64,000 nucleotides of DNA from an uncultured Dehalococcoidia bacterium (GCA_951812285.1 OX638292.1:1035008-1099007), one strand, 5' to 3'; shown: positions 25,328 to 35,771, numbered from the stretch's first letter. Notes: generated by a model not told the origin, from the letters alone. Numbers and translations are program-made.

Positions 25328-27025
25328 CTACTCGTCGAGCAGCGCGGCCACAGTCGCGGGGGCGTCTTCCAGCGGGACGAGCTGCGCCAAGTCGGCGTCG
25401 CGGCGCTTTACCTCGGCCTTGCCCTCGCGCAGGTTTCGCGGGCTGACGACGACGCGCACGGGAAAGCCGAACAGGTCGGCGTCGTTGAACTTCACGCCCG
25501 CCGACTCCGCTCTGTCGTCGAACAACGTCTCGAATCCGGCTTCCGTTAGCTTGCGATAGACATCGTCCGCCGCGGCCGCGACGTTGGCGTCCTCGGCGTT
25601 CAGCGCGGCCAGGTACACCTGGAACGGCGACACGCTGGCGGGCAGGCGCATGCCTCGCTCGTCGCGGTTGTGCTCGATGGTGGCTGCCAGCAGCCGGCCG
25701 ATGCCGATGCCGTAGCAGCCCATGATTGCCGGCTGCAGCGAGCCCTCCGGCGACAGGAACGTGGCGTTGAGCGACTCGCTGAAGAAGGTGCCCAGCTTGA
25801 AGACGTGCCCCACCTCAACGCCGCGCTCCGAGATGAACGCGCCGCCGCAATGGACACAGCGGTGCCCGGCCTCGGCCAGCGCGATGTCGCCGACGGCGTC
25901 CGGCACGAAGTCTCGGGGAGTGTTCACGTTCTTCATGTGCCAGTCAGGGCGGTTGGCGCCCGCCGCGAAGTTCGCGCCCACGTAGATGGACTCGTCCGCG
26001 ACGCTCTTGATGCCGGTCAGGCCGACGGCGGACGCGGAACCGGCGACGAGGCCCGCGGCCTCCACCTCCTCATCCGAGGCGTGGTGTAGCTCGTTCGCGC
26101 CGAGGAGCCGCTTCAGCTTGACCTCGTTGACCTCCAGGTCGCCGCGGATGGACACGAAGACCATCTCGCCGTCCACGACGTAGAAGACGGCCTTGAGCGT
26201 CTGCTCTGGGGTGATGCCGAGAAAGTCCACCAGGTCCGCGATGGTCTTGAGGCCGGGCGTGTGCACGTCCTCGATGGGCAGCGGCTCGCCGGGGGCGGCG
26301 GGCGGGCGCTGGAAGGCGGCGCGCTCGGCGTTGGCCGCGTAGCCGCAGTCAGGGCACTGGATGAAGGTGTCCTCGCCAATCTCCGTCGGCATGATGAACT
26401 CGTGCGAGTCCTTGCCGCCGATGGCCCCGCTGTCCGCCTCGATCATGACGGCCGGGATGCCGCAGCGGCTGAAGATGTTGCGGTAGGCCTGCACCATGCG
26501 CTGGTACGTCTCGTCCAGCGAGTCCGCGTCGGCGTCGAAGCTGTACGCGTCCTTCATGTCGAACTCGCGGACGCGCACGAGCCCCCCGCGCGGGCGTGGC
26601 TCGTCCCGGAACTTGGTCTGGATCTGGTATACGAGCTGCGGGAGGTCGCGGTAGCTCTGCATGTGCTGCTTCACCAGCAGCGTGACCGCCTCCTCATGCG
26701 TCGGCGCGATGACGAGCTCGCGCTCGCGGCGGTCCTTCAGGCGCATGAGGTCCGGGCCAAAGGCGGCGTCCCTGCCGGTCTGTTGCCATAACTCTCGCGG
26801 CTGCAGCGTCGGCAGTTTGACCTCCTGCCCGCCCGCGGCGTTCATCTCGTCGCGCACGATGGCCTCGACCTTGGCGAGGCTCCGCAGCGCGAGCGGCGCG
26901 TACGAGTACACGCCGGCGGCCAATTGCTGGATCATGCCGGTGCGGAGCATCAGCCGGTGGTTGGCGGTCTCCGCCTCCGCGGGGTCGTCGCGCAGGGTCT
27001 TCGCGAGGAACTGGGACAGGCGCAT
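25328..27025 (-). CDS. proS: Prolyl-tRNA synthetase
   Basis: Class II aminoacyl-tRNA synthetase, 565 residues, bacterial type. Class II motif 2 is visible in KFRDEPRPRGGLVRVREF; an editing (YbaK-like) insertion spans about residues 225-385; motif 3 is in GCYGIGIGRLLAATIEHN. A C-terminal anticodon-binding domain ends around LVPLEDAPATVAALLDE. The ATG at 27025 follows AAGGAG. First gene of a minus-strand run, divergent from the HU gene across an intergenic region with nested hairpins. Essential housekeeping enzyme. Confidence 0.97.
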   Translation of the reverse strand: MRLSQFLAKTLRDDPAEAETANHRLMLRTGMIQQLAAGVYSYAPLALRSLAKVEAIVRDEMNAAGGQEVKLPTLQPRELWQQTGRDAAFGPDLMRLKDRRERELVIAPTHEEAVTLLVKQHMQSYRDLPQLVYQIQTKFRDEPRPRGGLVRVREFDMKDAYSFDADADSLDETYQRMVQAYRNIFSRCGIPAVMIEADSGAIGGKDSHEFIMPTEIGEDTFIQCPDCGYAANAERAAFQRPPAAPGEPLPIEDVHTPGLKTIADLVDFLGITPEQTLKAVFYVVDGEMVFVSIRGDLEVNEVKLKRLLGANELHHASDEEVEAAGLVAGSASAVGLTGIKSVADESIYVGANFAAGANRPDWHMKNVNTPRDFVPDAVGDIALAEAGHRCVHCGGAFISERGVEVGHVFKLGTFFSESLNATFLSPEGSLQPAIMGCYGIGIGRLLAATIEHNRDERGMRLPASVSPFQVYLAALNAEDANVAAAADDVYRKLTEAGFETLFDDRAESAGVKFNDADLFGFPVRVVVSPRNLREGKAEVKRRDADLAQLVPLEDAPATVAALLDE

Positions 27026-27095
27026 GGACACTCCTTAGACGTGCGTGGGATATGGGACCGTATCTAGGATACCAAGGCGGGGACGCTTCCACTAG

Positions 27096-27137
27096 GTCTC
27101 ATAGCTGACGCAGCTATGAAATGATGGGCTATGAGAC
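27096..27137. promoter_or_regulatory. Nested alternative hairpins between proS and the HU gene
   Basis: GTCTCATAGC (27096-27105) is fully complementary to GCTATGAGAC (27128-27137), and the overlapping CATAGCTG (27100-27107) is fully complementary to CAGCTATG (27111-27118). The first arm can therefore pair with either partner but not both. The element lies in the proS leader if proS is transcribed from upstream of 27140. A switchable leader or operator is possible. Confidence 0.5.
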
Positions 27138-27142
27138 GACAC

Positions 27143-27172
27143 TGTGACGTCACTTTACAGGTATGCTACACT
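27143..27172 (+). promoter_or_regulatory. Possible promoter of the HU gene
   Basis: TGTGAC (27143-27148) and TACACT (27167-27172) with an 18-base spacer, and a TG motif before the -10 (ATGCTACACT). A 10-base palindrome GTGACGTCAC (27145-27154) overlaps the -35. The HU start codon is about 50 bases downstream. Confidence 0.45.
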
Positions 27173-27224
27173 ATGCGCGCTGATTCAGTTGGGTGCGGTT
27201 CAATCGTTACAGGGAGGAAGCTCA

Positions 27225-27515
27225 ATGGCCACCTTGCGGCGGGCCGATCTTGCAGGGCGTCTCTCCTCGAAAATGGGGGGGACCAAGGCGGCGGCGGACG
27301 TCGCCCTTGCGGCAGTGGTAGAGGTGTTGGAAGAGGCCCTCGCGAACGGTCACAAGGTGGTCCTGACCGGCTTCGGAACCTTCCAGGTGAAGCGGGCCAA
27401 GGCCCGCATCGTGCGCCCCATTCGCGGTGGCGACGCCGTCGAGGTGCCGCCGCACGACCGTGTCGGCTTCGTCCCCGGCGCCAGCCTGCGGGCGGCCATC
27501 GCCCCGAAGAAGTAG
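27225..27515 (+). CDS. HU/IHF-family nucleoid DNA-binding protein
   Basis: Histone-like protein of 96 residues, near the standard length. Two N-terminal helices are followed by VVLTGFGTFQVKRAKAR, the HU saddle motif, and the arm region (RPIRGGDAVEVPPHDRVGFVPG) ending in RAAIAPKK. The ATG at 27225 has GGGAGGAAG before it; an in-frame extension upstream is not conserved. Binds and bends DNA as a dimer. Divergent from proS and convergent with ispG across a terminator. Confidence 0.95.
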   Translation: MATLRRADLAGRLSSKMGGTKAAADVALAAVVEVLEEALANGHKVVLTGFGTFQVKRAKARIVRPIRGGDAVEVPPHDRVGFVPGASLRAAIAPKK

Positions 27516-27549
27516 CGAGGCCGCCGGCCCCGGAGGGCCAACGGCCTCG
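27516..27549 (+). terminator. Terminator after the HU gene
   Basis: CGAGGCCG and CGGCCTCG form an 8-base stem, with an inner GGCCC/GGGCC stem, directly after the HU stop codon; TCATTT follows. It can also serve the convergent ispG operon from the other side. Confidence 0.72.
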
Positions 27550-27575
27550 TCATTTCCCAGACTGTTTTCTGCGGG

Positions 27576-28730
27576 CTAGCCTGCCACCCCGGCCTCTTCC
27601 TGCTCCGCCATGACCTGGTGGATCTCCTTCATCAGCTCTTCCAGCATGTCGGCCTCCGCAACCACCTTGGTCTTCTGCCCCTTGCGGAAGATGATTGCGC
27701 GCCCGTTCCCGCCCGCGATGCCGATGTCGGCGTCCTTGGACTCGCCCGGACCGTTGACCTCGCACCCCATGACGGCGACCTTGATGTTGGTGTCGAGGCT
27801 CTTGACCAGCGCGTCCACCTCGTTCGCCAGCTTGACCACGTCGACGTCGGCGCGGCCGCACGACGGGCACGCGACCAGCGTGACGCCCTTCTCGCGCAGG
27901 TTCAGCGACTTGAGGATCTCGTACCCTGCGGTGACCTCCTCGCGAGAGTCGCCGCTGAGAGACACGCGGATGGTGTCGCCGATGCCCTCGTACAGCAGGT
28001 AACCGAGCCCCACGGCGCTGCGGATGGAGCCGGAGGACACCGTGCCGGCCTCGGTGATGCCGAGGTGGAACGGGTAGGGCACCATCTTGGCGAGGCGGCG
28101 GTAGGCCTCCACCGTCGTCGGCACGTCAAATGCCTTCAGGGAGATCTTGATGAGGTCGAAGTCGAGCTCTTCCAGCAGGCTGATCTCCCACAGCGCCGTC
28201 GCGACCATGTGGTCGACGACGCTGTACTCGCCCTCCCTGGCCTCGCCGGCCTTGGGCAGGCGGTTCACCATGTCGAAGAGCCGCGAGAAGCCGCGCGTCT
28301 GCCCGATGCCGCCCACCGGCGGCAGGCTGCCGAAGTTCACGCCGATGCGAATGGGGATCTCGCGCTCCTTGGCGGCCACAACTACCTGCCTGACCCTGTC
28401 CGCGTCCCGGAGGTTGCCGGGGTTCAGCCGGAGGCAGTCGACGCCCTGGTTCAGCGCCTCCAGCGCAAGCTGGTAGTGGAAGTGGATGTCCGCGACGAGG
28501 GGAATCTTGATCTGCTTCTTGATGGCCCCCAGCGCCTGGGCAGCTTCCATGTCCGGCACGGCGGCCCGGATGATGTCGCACCCGGCCTCTTCGAGGCCCT
28601 TGATCTGCGCCACGGTGGCGGCGACGTCCCGCGTGTCCGTCTTCGTCATGGACTGCACGGCGATGTCGGCGTCACCGCCGACCTTGACGCCGCCGACGTA
28701 GACCGGCTTGGATACCCTGCGCTTCGCCAT
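27576..28730 (-). CDS. ispG: 4-hydroxy-3-methylbut-2-enyl-diphosphate synthase
   Basis: Penultimate enzyme of the MEP isoprenoid pathway: reduces the cyclic diphosphate to HMBPP with a 4Fe-4S cluster. 384 residues. The N-terminal TIM-barrel part is evident (DIAVQSMTKTDTRD, PLVADIHFHYQLALEA). The cluster cysteines appear as CPSCGR and in VMGCEVNGPGE. The ATG at 28730 has AAGGAG eight bases upstream. Last gene of the rpsB-to-ispG operon, with dxr two genes upstream in the same pathway. It converges on the HU gene. Confidence 0.97.
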   Translation of the reverse strand: MAKRRVSKPVYVGGVKVGGDADIAVQSMTKTDTRDVAATVAQIKGLEEAGCDIIRAAVPDMEAAQALGAIKKQIKIPLVADIHFHYQLALEALNQGVDCLRLNPGNLRDADRVRQVVVAAKEREIPIRIGVNFGSLPPVGGIGQTRGFSRLFDMVNRLPKAGEAREGEYSVVDHMVATALWEISLLEELDFDLIKISLKAFDVPTTVEAYRRLAKMVPYPFHLGITEAGTVSSGSIRSAVGLGYLLYEGIGDTIRVSLSGDSREEVTAGYEILKSLNLREKGVTLVACPSCGRADVDVVKLANEVDALVKSLDTNIKVAVMGCEVNGPGESKDADIGIAGGNGRAIIFRKGQKTKVVAEADMLEELMKEIHQVMAEQEEAGVAG

Positions 28731-28813
28731 TCGATCTACTCCTTCGATTCCCCGCCAGGCGGGCGGGTCGCTCTCGCCTCTACTATACCCCAATCGCGAG
28801 CCCGCCGCGCGGC

Positions 28814-30208
28814 CTAGTTGGTGATCGAGTTGCCCGCGACGATGCGGCTCACGTCGAAGAACGTGATGACCACGATGACGCCGATGAGCACAGCGAACCC
28901 CACCGCGTGCACCAGCCCCTCGCGCTCTGGAGGCACGCGCTTGCCCCCGCGCACCCATTCGAGCGCTACGAAGACGATGCGGCCGCCGTCCAGCGCCGGC
29001 AGCGGTAGCAGGTTGATGATGGCGAGGTTCAGGCTCAGCAGCGCCGCGAAGATGACCAGCGGCCGCCAGCCCGCCTCGGCCACCTCCTCGCTGATCTGCG
29101 CAATGCCGACGGGGCCGGCAAATTGCGGCCCTCCGGAACCCGCGAACCAGCTCAGGATCTCGTTCTTCAAGAGGACCAGCATCTCCCACATTTCTGCGAA
29201 GCCGTTGGGGATGGCGGTCAGGATGTTCCCGGGCTGGCTGACCACCTGCCCCTGAATGGTGCGTATCTGGATGCCGACGTTGCCCTGACCCTCCGGCGGC
29301 GCCCAGCGCGGGACAAGGTGCACGGTGAACGGCTCCGTGTCGCGCACGGCCGTGTCGACCGGCCCGGTGTCCGCGCCGAAGCCGAAGCTGCCGGTGATCA
29401 GCCGCTCCGGGCGCATGACGAGGAACTCGGTCTCGTTGCCCAGGTTCAGCAGGATGCGTCGCTGCAGGGTCTGAGTGTTGTACACCCTGTGGCCGTCGGC
29501 CTCGAGGATGATGTCGCCTCCCTGCAGTCCGGCCCGCTCGGCCGGCGACTCCTGCGCGACGCCCGCGATGAGAACGCGGCCCTCGTACCGCTCCTCGGGC
29601 GCGGCAAAGAGGAAGACGAAGAGCACCACCGGCAGGACGACGTTCATGGCGGAGCCCGCCGCCAGCACCGTGAACCGCGTGAGCGGACTCCTGCTCGCGA
29701 GGCTCCAGGGCACGTTGGGGTTGTTCTCCCCCGCCATCCGCACGAAGCCGCCCAGCGGAAGCCAGTTGATGGTGTAGACCATGTCCGCCAGCACGAGGGT
29801 GTCCCCGGCGACCTCGCGGACCTTGCCCTCGTGGACGAGGACCTCCTTGCCGAGCGCTTCCTGCAGCGTCGAGTCCATTGACGGGGAGCCTCCGTCCAGC
29901 CCCTCGACGGCCAGCGCCGTGAGCGCGCCCTCGCTGTCGGAGCTGGAGTAGACCCGGACCTTCATGCCCGGTCGCACCTGGTCACGACTGTGAAACCCAA
30001 GGAGCCACACGTCCTCCGGGAAGCTCACCGGCGTCCGGCCGGTGTAGAGGCCAAACGCCCTCGGGGGGAAACCCCACCCGAACTCCAGCACCTTCACGCC
30101 GAAGGCCCGGGCGGAGAAGAAGTGGCCGGCCTCGTGCACCATGATGAGCACGGTGAGCAGCAAAACGAAGCGAACGACGGTGACCAGCAGGCCTAGCGGG
30201 TCTTCCAT
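28814..30208 (-). CDS. rseP: Site-2 protease RseP with a large insertion
   Basis: Membrane-embedded zinc protease, 464 residues. The metal motif HEAGH is at 25-29, and the second metal site is in INLLPLPALDGGR near the C terminus. A PDZ domain follows residue 215 (VAQESPAERAGLQGGDIILE). Between the first helix region (ends near residue 60) and the conserved YTINWLPLGGFVRMAGE motif (145-161) there are about 85 extra residues, rich in beta-type sequence, that ordinary RseP proteins lack. The ATG directly follows the dxr stop with no gap. It probably cleaves anti-sigma factors or signal peptides in the membrane. Confidence 0.92.
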   Translation of the reverse strand: MEDPLGLLVTVVRFVLLLTVLIMVHEAGHFFSARAFGVKVLEFGWGFPPRAFGLYTGRTPVSFPEDVWLLGFHSRDQVRPGMKVRVYSSSDSEGALTALAVEGLDGGSPSMDSTLQEALGKEVLVHEGKVREVAGDTLVLADMVYTINWLPLGGFVRMAGENNPNVPWSLASRSPLTRFTVLAAGSAMNVVLPVVLFVFLFAAPEERYEGRVLIAGVAQESPAERAGLQGGDIILEADGHRVYNTQTLQRRILLNLGNETEFLVMRPERLITGSFGFGADTGPVDTAVRDTEPFTVHLVPRWAPPEGQGNVGIQIRTIQGQVVSQPGNILTAIPNGFAEMWEMLVLLKNEILSWFAGSGGPQFAGPVGIAQISEEVAEAGWRPLVIFAALLSLNLAIINLLPLPALDGGRIVFVALEWVRGGKRVPPEREGLVHAVGFAVLIGVIVVITFFDVSRIVAGNSITN

Positions 30209-31342
30209 CTACCGCTCCACGATTTCGCGGGCCGTCTCTCGGGCCCAAGCGTCCGCCGCGAGGACCTCCTCCAGCGACGGGTCGGCGGTGGACTCGTGCC
30301 GGTCGAGCGTGGCCGTCACGACGCCATGGATGTCGCCGAAGTTGATGCGACCGCCGAGGAAGGCGTCGATGGCCACCTCGTCCGAGGCGCTGAGCACCGT
30401 CGGGTACGTGCCGCCCGCGTGGCCTGCCTCCAGCGCGGTCACGAAGCACGGATAGCGCGCGGGGTCCATCTCCTCGAATGTGAGCGCCGCGGCGGCAATC
30501 GGGTCAAAGCGCGGGGCCTGCTCGCACGGCAACCGCTGGGGGTAGAACATCGCGTACTGGATCGGCAGGCGCATGTCAGGCACGCCAAGCTGCGCCTTCA
30601 CGGAGCCGTCCATGAACTCCACCATCGAGTGGATGATGCTCTGCGGGTGCACCACCACGTCCACGCGCTCCCAGGGCATGGAGAAGAGCCAGTGAGACTC
30701 GATCACCTCGAAGCCCTTGTTCATCAGCGTGGCGGAGTCGATGGTGATCTTCTTGCCCATGCTCCACGTTGGGTGCTTCAGCGCCTGCTCCGGGGTCACC
30801 TTCGCGACCTCCTCCAGCGGCAGGCGGCGCAGCGCCCCACCGGAGGCGGTGATGATGAGTCGGCGCACGCCCTTCTCGACGTCCTCGCCCTGCAGGCACT
30901 GCCAGATGGCGCTCGGCTCGCTGTCGACGGGCAGGATCTCGCCGCCGCAGCGCGCGGCCTCCCGCGTCAGCAGCGCGCCCGCCATGACGACGGGTTCCTT
31001 GTTCGCCATCGCGACCTGCTTGCCCGCCCGCAGCGCCTCCAGCGTCGGCAGAAGGCCCGCGTTGCCCACCATGCCCTGCATCACGAGGTCGACGTCCGGG
31101 TGCGTCGCAATTTCGACGATGCCGCCGATGGCCTCGGTGCCGTCGGGCAGCTCGTCGGCCGACGGCTGCTCCTGGCAGTAAAGGTAGCGCGGCCGGAACT
31201 CCCGCGCCTGTTCGAGCAGCAGGTCACGGTTGCTCCACGCCGACAGCGCAAACACCTCGAAGTCGTCGGGGTAGGCGCGGACGATGTCCAGCGTCTGCCG
31301 CCCAATGGAACCGGTCGAGCCAAGAATCGCGAGTCTTTTCAT
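30209..31342 (-). CDS. dxr: 1-deoxy-D-xylulose-5-phosphate reductoisomerase
   Basis: First committed enzyme of the MEP isoprenoid pathway, 377 residues. The NADPH-binding loop is at the N terminus (ILGSTGSIGRQTLDIV). The metal and substrate region is clear: VDSEPSAIWQCLQ, ITASGGALRR, and ATLMNKGFEVIESHWLF. The ATG at 31342 overlaps the cdsA stop by four bases (ATGA). Cytoplasmic homodimer. Its place between cdsA and rseP is typical of many bacteria. Confidence 0.97.
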   Translation of the reverse strand: MKRLAILGSTGSIGRQTLDIVRAYPDDFEVFALSAWSNRDLLLEQAREFRPRYLYCQEQPSADELPDGTEAIGGIVEIATHPDVDLVMQGMVGNAGLLPTLEALRAGKQVAMANKEPVVMAGALLTREAARCGGEILPVDSEPSAIWQCLQGEDVEKGVRRLIITASGGALRRLPLEEVAKVTPEQALKHPTWSMGKKITIDSATLMNKGFEVIESHWLFSMPWERVDVVVHPQSIIHSMVEFMDGSVKAQLGVPDMRLPIQYAMFYPQRLPCEQAPRFDPIAAAALTFEEMDPARYPCFVTALEAGHAGGTYPTVLSASDEVAIDAFLGGRINFGDIHGVVTATLDRHESTADPSLEEVLAADAWARETAREIVER

Positions 31343-32124
31343 AGCGTCCACACTTGCCACATGAATGCCAACGGCAGCGTCACCAGCATGCTGTCCATCC
31401 TGTCGAGAACGCCGCCGTGTCCCGGCAGGAGGCTTCCTGTGTCTTTGACTCCCGCGATGCGCTTCATCGCCGAGACCGTGAGGTCGCCGACGATTGCGCC
31501 GAATGCGAGCGTCACTCCCAGCGCGGCTGCTGCCGGGAGACCTATCGGCAGGTCTAATAACAGGGTAAGCCCAATGGCGGCCAATACGCCAGCAAGAATG
31601 CCGCCGATGGTGCCCTCCCACGTCTTGTTGGGACTGATTGACGTGAGCTTTCGCCGACCGATGAGCTTTCCGACGCCGTAAGCGCCCGTGTCGATCGCCA
31701 TGGTGCAGAGCAGGGCCGTCAGCGTCCATTCAAGGCCGTTCTCCAGGTTGCGCATGAGTAACGCGACGGCCAGGGGCATGCCTACGTGGAACGGTCCCAT
31801 CGCGCCCGTCAAACGTTGCTGCAACCCCAGCCCCGGCGCTGGAGCGGTGAAGTGAAAGATGATCATTGCCAGCGCAGCCGCCGCAAAGGCCATGAGGAAC
31901 TGCAGCGGTCCCCACACGGCGGCCTGGATCATGCCGATGGTCAGCGCCCACGCGAAAAGGAGCCGGGGCGGCGAGCCGTAGGCTTTGGTCAGTCGGTTGT
32001 ACTCGAAGACGGCAAACGCGCCCGCGATGCTCGCCAGCGCTCCCATGTACGGGGCGCCGAGCAGCACCGCGCCGAACAAGATGGGGATGCCGACGAAGGC
32101 GGTTGCCACGCGGAGGGTGAGCAT
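31339..32124 (-). CDS. cdsA: Phosphatidate cytidylyltransferase
   Basis: Integral membrane enzyme that makes CDP-diacylglycerol from phosphatidate and CTP, for phospholipid synthesis. 261 residues, about eight membrane helices. The family signature lies in the C-terminal half: SPNKTWEGTIGG, GDLTVSAMKRIAGVKDTGSLLPGHGGVLDRMDS-type pattern, with the catalytic acidic residues in GDL and DRMDS. ATG at 32124, six bases after the uppS stop; overlaps dxr by four bases. Confidence 0.95.
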   Translation of the reverse strand: MLTLRVATAFVGIPILFGAVLLGAPYMGALASIAGAFAVFEYNRLTKAYGSPPRLLFAWALTIGMIQAAVWGPLQFLMAFAAAALAMIIFHFTAPAPGLGLQQRLTGAMGPFHVGMPLAVALLMRNLENGLEWTLTALLCTMAIDTGAYGVGKLIGRRKLTSISPNKTWEGTIGGILAGVLAAIGLTLLLDLPIGLPAAAALGVTLAFGAIVGDLTVSAMKRIAGVKDTGSLLPGHGGVLDRMDSMLVTLPLAFMWQVWTL

Positions 32125-32130
32125 GGGCGC

Positions 32131-32907
32131 CTAGTCCGTGTTGTCGCGGAGCACTCCGCCAAAACTCCGCCGCCGCCCCCGGTAGGCCTCAAGCGCGCGA
32201 ATGGCCTCTGCCCGGTCGAAGTCGGGCCAGCAGGCATTGGTGACATAGTGCTCGGCGTACGCGCCCTGCCAGAGGAGGAAGTTGCTCAGGCGCATCTCGC
32301 CCGCGGTGCGGACGATCAGGTCGGGGTCCGGCACGCCATAGGTGTAGAGGTGCTGTGACAGCTTGGCCTCGTCAAGGTCATCCGGCGCGACCCCCGCGGC
32401 GAGCAGCCGGCGCACGGCCTGCAGGATCTCGTCCCGCCCGCCGTAGTCGAAGGCAATGCTCAGCTCGAAGCCGTCGTTGTCCTTCGTCATCGCCACCGAC
32501 GACTCGATGGAAGCCTGCAGCGAATCCGGCAGCCGGTCGAGGCGGCCCAGGTGGCGCAGGCGCACGCCCTCGCGGTGCAGTTCCCTCGTCTGGATCTCGA
32601 TGACGTCGGCCAGCAGGTCGAAGAGGCCGGTCACCTCATCCTCGGGCCGCGTCCAGTTCTCCGTGGAGAAGGCGAAGAGGGTCAGGTGCTTGACGCCGTA
32701 CTCGGCGAAGCAGCGGGCCACGGGGCGGATGTTCTCCGTGCCCGCGCGGTGCCCGGCGAGACGGGGCAGGCCGCGGCCCTCCGCCCAACGGCCGTTGCCG
32801 TCCATGATGATGGCGACGTGCGTGGGGACCTCTTCAGGCGCGAATCTGGCCTGCGATCGCTCCGCCTCCGCTCCGGCGTACGCGTCCGGGGCCCGGCGTC
32901 TCTGCAC
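32131..32907 (-). CDS. uppS: Undecaprenyl (isoprenyl) diphosphate synthase
   Basis: Cis-prenyltransferase that builds the lipid carrier for cell-wall and glycan synthesis, 258 residues. The catalytic aspartate and phosphate loop are in HVAIIMDGNGRWAEGRG, then AFSTENWTRP, and the C-terminal RTAGEMRLSNFLLWQ motif. It starts with GTG (32907), three bases after the frr stop. The N terminus carries about 25 extra, charged residues. Product length cannot be read from sequence. Confidence 0.95.
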   Translation of the reverse strand: MQRRRAPDAYAGAEAERSQARFAPEEVPTHVAIIMDGNGRWAEGRGLPRLAGHRAGTENIRPVARCFAEYGVKHLTLFAFSTENWTRPEDEVTGLFDLLADVIEIQTRELHREGVRLRHLGRLDRLPDSLQASIESSVAMTKDNDGFELSIAFDYGGRDEILQAVRRLLAAGVAPDDLDEAKLSQHLYTYGVPDPDLIVRTAGEMRLSNFLLWQGAYAEHYVTNACWPDFDRAEAIRALEAYRGRRRSFGGVLRDNTD

Positions 32908-32910
32908 GGG

Positions 32911-33474
32911 CTAGACCTCCATCAGTTCGGATTCTTTGGCCTCGCCCGTCTTGTCGATCTGCGCGATGTTGCCGTCGGTGATCTTCTGGAGCTGGTCAAG
33001 GAATCGGTGGCTGTCGTCCTGCGACAGCTCCTTGTTCTTCTCCTGCGCGCGAATCTTGTCCTGCACGTCCCGCCGCACGTTGCGGACTGCCACGCGGGCG
33101 TCCTCGACGCGCTTGCGGACGGACCGCACCAGGTCCTTGCGCCGGTCTTCCGTCAGGATGGGCATCGTGAGCCGGATGACGGAGCCGTCGTTGTTGGGCG
33201 TTATGCCGATATCCGACTTGTGGATGGCGCGCTCCACGGCCGTCATGGCGCCCTTGTCCCACGGCTGGATGGCCAGCACGCGCGCCTCCGGCACCGACAC
33301 TGTCGCCAGTTGGTTCAATGGCATGTCCGTACCGTAGTACTCGACCACGATATGCTCGACGAGCCCGGTACGGGCCCGCCCCGTCCTGACCGAGTCGAGC
33401 TCGCGTTGCAGCGCGTCCTGCGCGCCGTGCATGCGGTGTTCTGCGTCCTTCAGGTGTTCGTCCGCGGTGGCCAT
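32911..33474 (-). CDS. frr: Ribosome recycling factor
   Basis: Splits post-termination ribosomes with EF-G; 187 residues, the standard length. The family pattern is clear: LDSVRTGRARTGLVEHIVVEYYGTDMPLNQLA, and the C-terminal helical part with VRSVRKRVEDARVAVRNVRRD. ATG at 33474 with GGAGGACGCT. Located between pyrH and uppS as in many bacteria. Confidence 0.97.
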   Translation of the reverse strand: MATADEHLKDAEHRMHGAQDALQRELDSVRTGRARTGLVEHIVVEYYGTDMPLNQLATVSVPEARVLAIQPWDKGAMTAVERAIHKSDIGITPNNDGSVIRLTMPILTEDRRKDLVRSVRKRVEDARVAVRNVRRDVQDKIRAQEKNKELSQDDSHRFLDQLQKITDGNIAQIDKTGEAKESELMEV

Positions 33475-33483
33475 AGCGTCCTC

Positions 33484-34726
<1,243 letters not shown>

Positions 34727-34811
34727 GGCTCTTCCATCCTTTGTATACTGCAGGGGCAGTTTTGGGCGCACCACATCCGCGCCGGTTTGCCCTTGTTTTC
34801 AACGATCCGGG

Positions 34812-35717
34812 CTATTTTTCGGTGTCGTCGCTGTCATCCGGGAAGAAGACGTGGGCTTCCAGGTCCTCCTCGGTCGCCAGGTCCTCGTAGTCCTCAGCGG
34901 TCGTGTACGCCTGGAATTCGCCGGATTCGACGACGGTGTCAGCCTCGACAGCTTCCTGCTCCATCAGCATCGCCTCGCGCTGCTGCAGCCCGGCGATGAC
35001 GGCGTCCGCCATGCGGGCGGTCACGAGCCGGATCGAGCGGATGGCGTCGTCGTTGCCGGGGATGACGTGGTCGACAAGGTCCGGGTCGCAGTTGGTGTCG
35101 ACCAGCGCGAAGATCGGGATGCGGGCCGAGCGGCCCTCTTCCACGGCAATGCGCTCCTTGTCGATGTCGATGACGAATAACGCGCTCGGGGGCTTCTTCA
35201 TGTTGCGGAGCCCGCGGAAGTACTTGCGCAGCCGCCGGAGCTGGTCCTCGGCCTTCAGGAGGTCCTTCTTGGGGAGGCGCCGCAGTTCGCCGCGCTCCTG
35301 CCGGTCCTCGAGGCTGCGCATGAAGTCGATGCGCGTCTTGATGGTGGGGAAGTTGGTCAGCGTACCGCCCAGCCACCGCTGGTTGACGTATAGCATCTCG
35401 CAGCGGTTGGCCTCGTACTCGATGGTCTCCTGCGCCTGCTTCTTGGCGCCAACAAAAAGGACGTCGCCGCCGTGAGCGACCAGGTCGGTCAGGGTCTGCG
35501 CCGTCCGTTCCAGCAGGACGAGGGTCTGTTGCAAGTCGATGATGTGGATGCCGTTCCGCTGGGTGAAGATGTAGCTCTTCATCCTCGGTTGCCACCGCCG
35601 CGTCTGGTGCCCGAAGTGGACACCCGCCTCCAGCAGCGACTTCATGGTGACCGGCTCCCGGGCCGGCGGCTTTGGCTGTTCCTGTACTTCCGTGGTCACA
35701 ACTTGCTCAGTAGTCAA
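34812..35717 (-). CDS. rpsB: 30S ribosomal protein S2
   Basis: Ribosomal protein of about 301 residues. The S2 core is clear: [43 protein letters not shown], and [19 protein letters not shown] at 35717, eight bases after GAGGAG, is the best start. It gives about 24 residues before the conserved [14 protein letters not shown] block; an ATG start at 35645 would remove them. The C-terminal tail is acidic ([14 protein letters not shown]). First gene of the rpsB-to-ispG operon, with a good promoter upstream. Confidence 0.96.
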   Translation of the reverse strand: MTTEQVVTTEVQEQPKPPAREPVTMKSLLEAGVHFGHQTRRWQPRMKSYIFTQRNGIHIIDLQQTLVLLERTAQTLTDLVAHGGDVLFVGAKKQAQETIEYEANRCEMLYVNQRWLGGTLTNFPTIKTRIDFMRSLEDRQERGELRRLPKKDLLKAEDQLRRLRKYFRGLRNMKKPPSALFVIDIDKERIAVEEGRSARIPIFALVDTNCDPDLVDHVIPGNDDAIRSIRLVTARMADAVIAGLQQREAMLMEQEAVEADTVVESGEFQAYTTAEDYEDLATEEDLEAHVFFPDDSDDTEK

Positions 35718-35771
35718 ACCGTGCAACTCCTCGTCCAATAGTTGATCTGTTTGTAAGGGACACCGAGCGGG

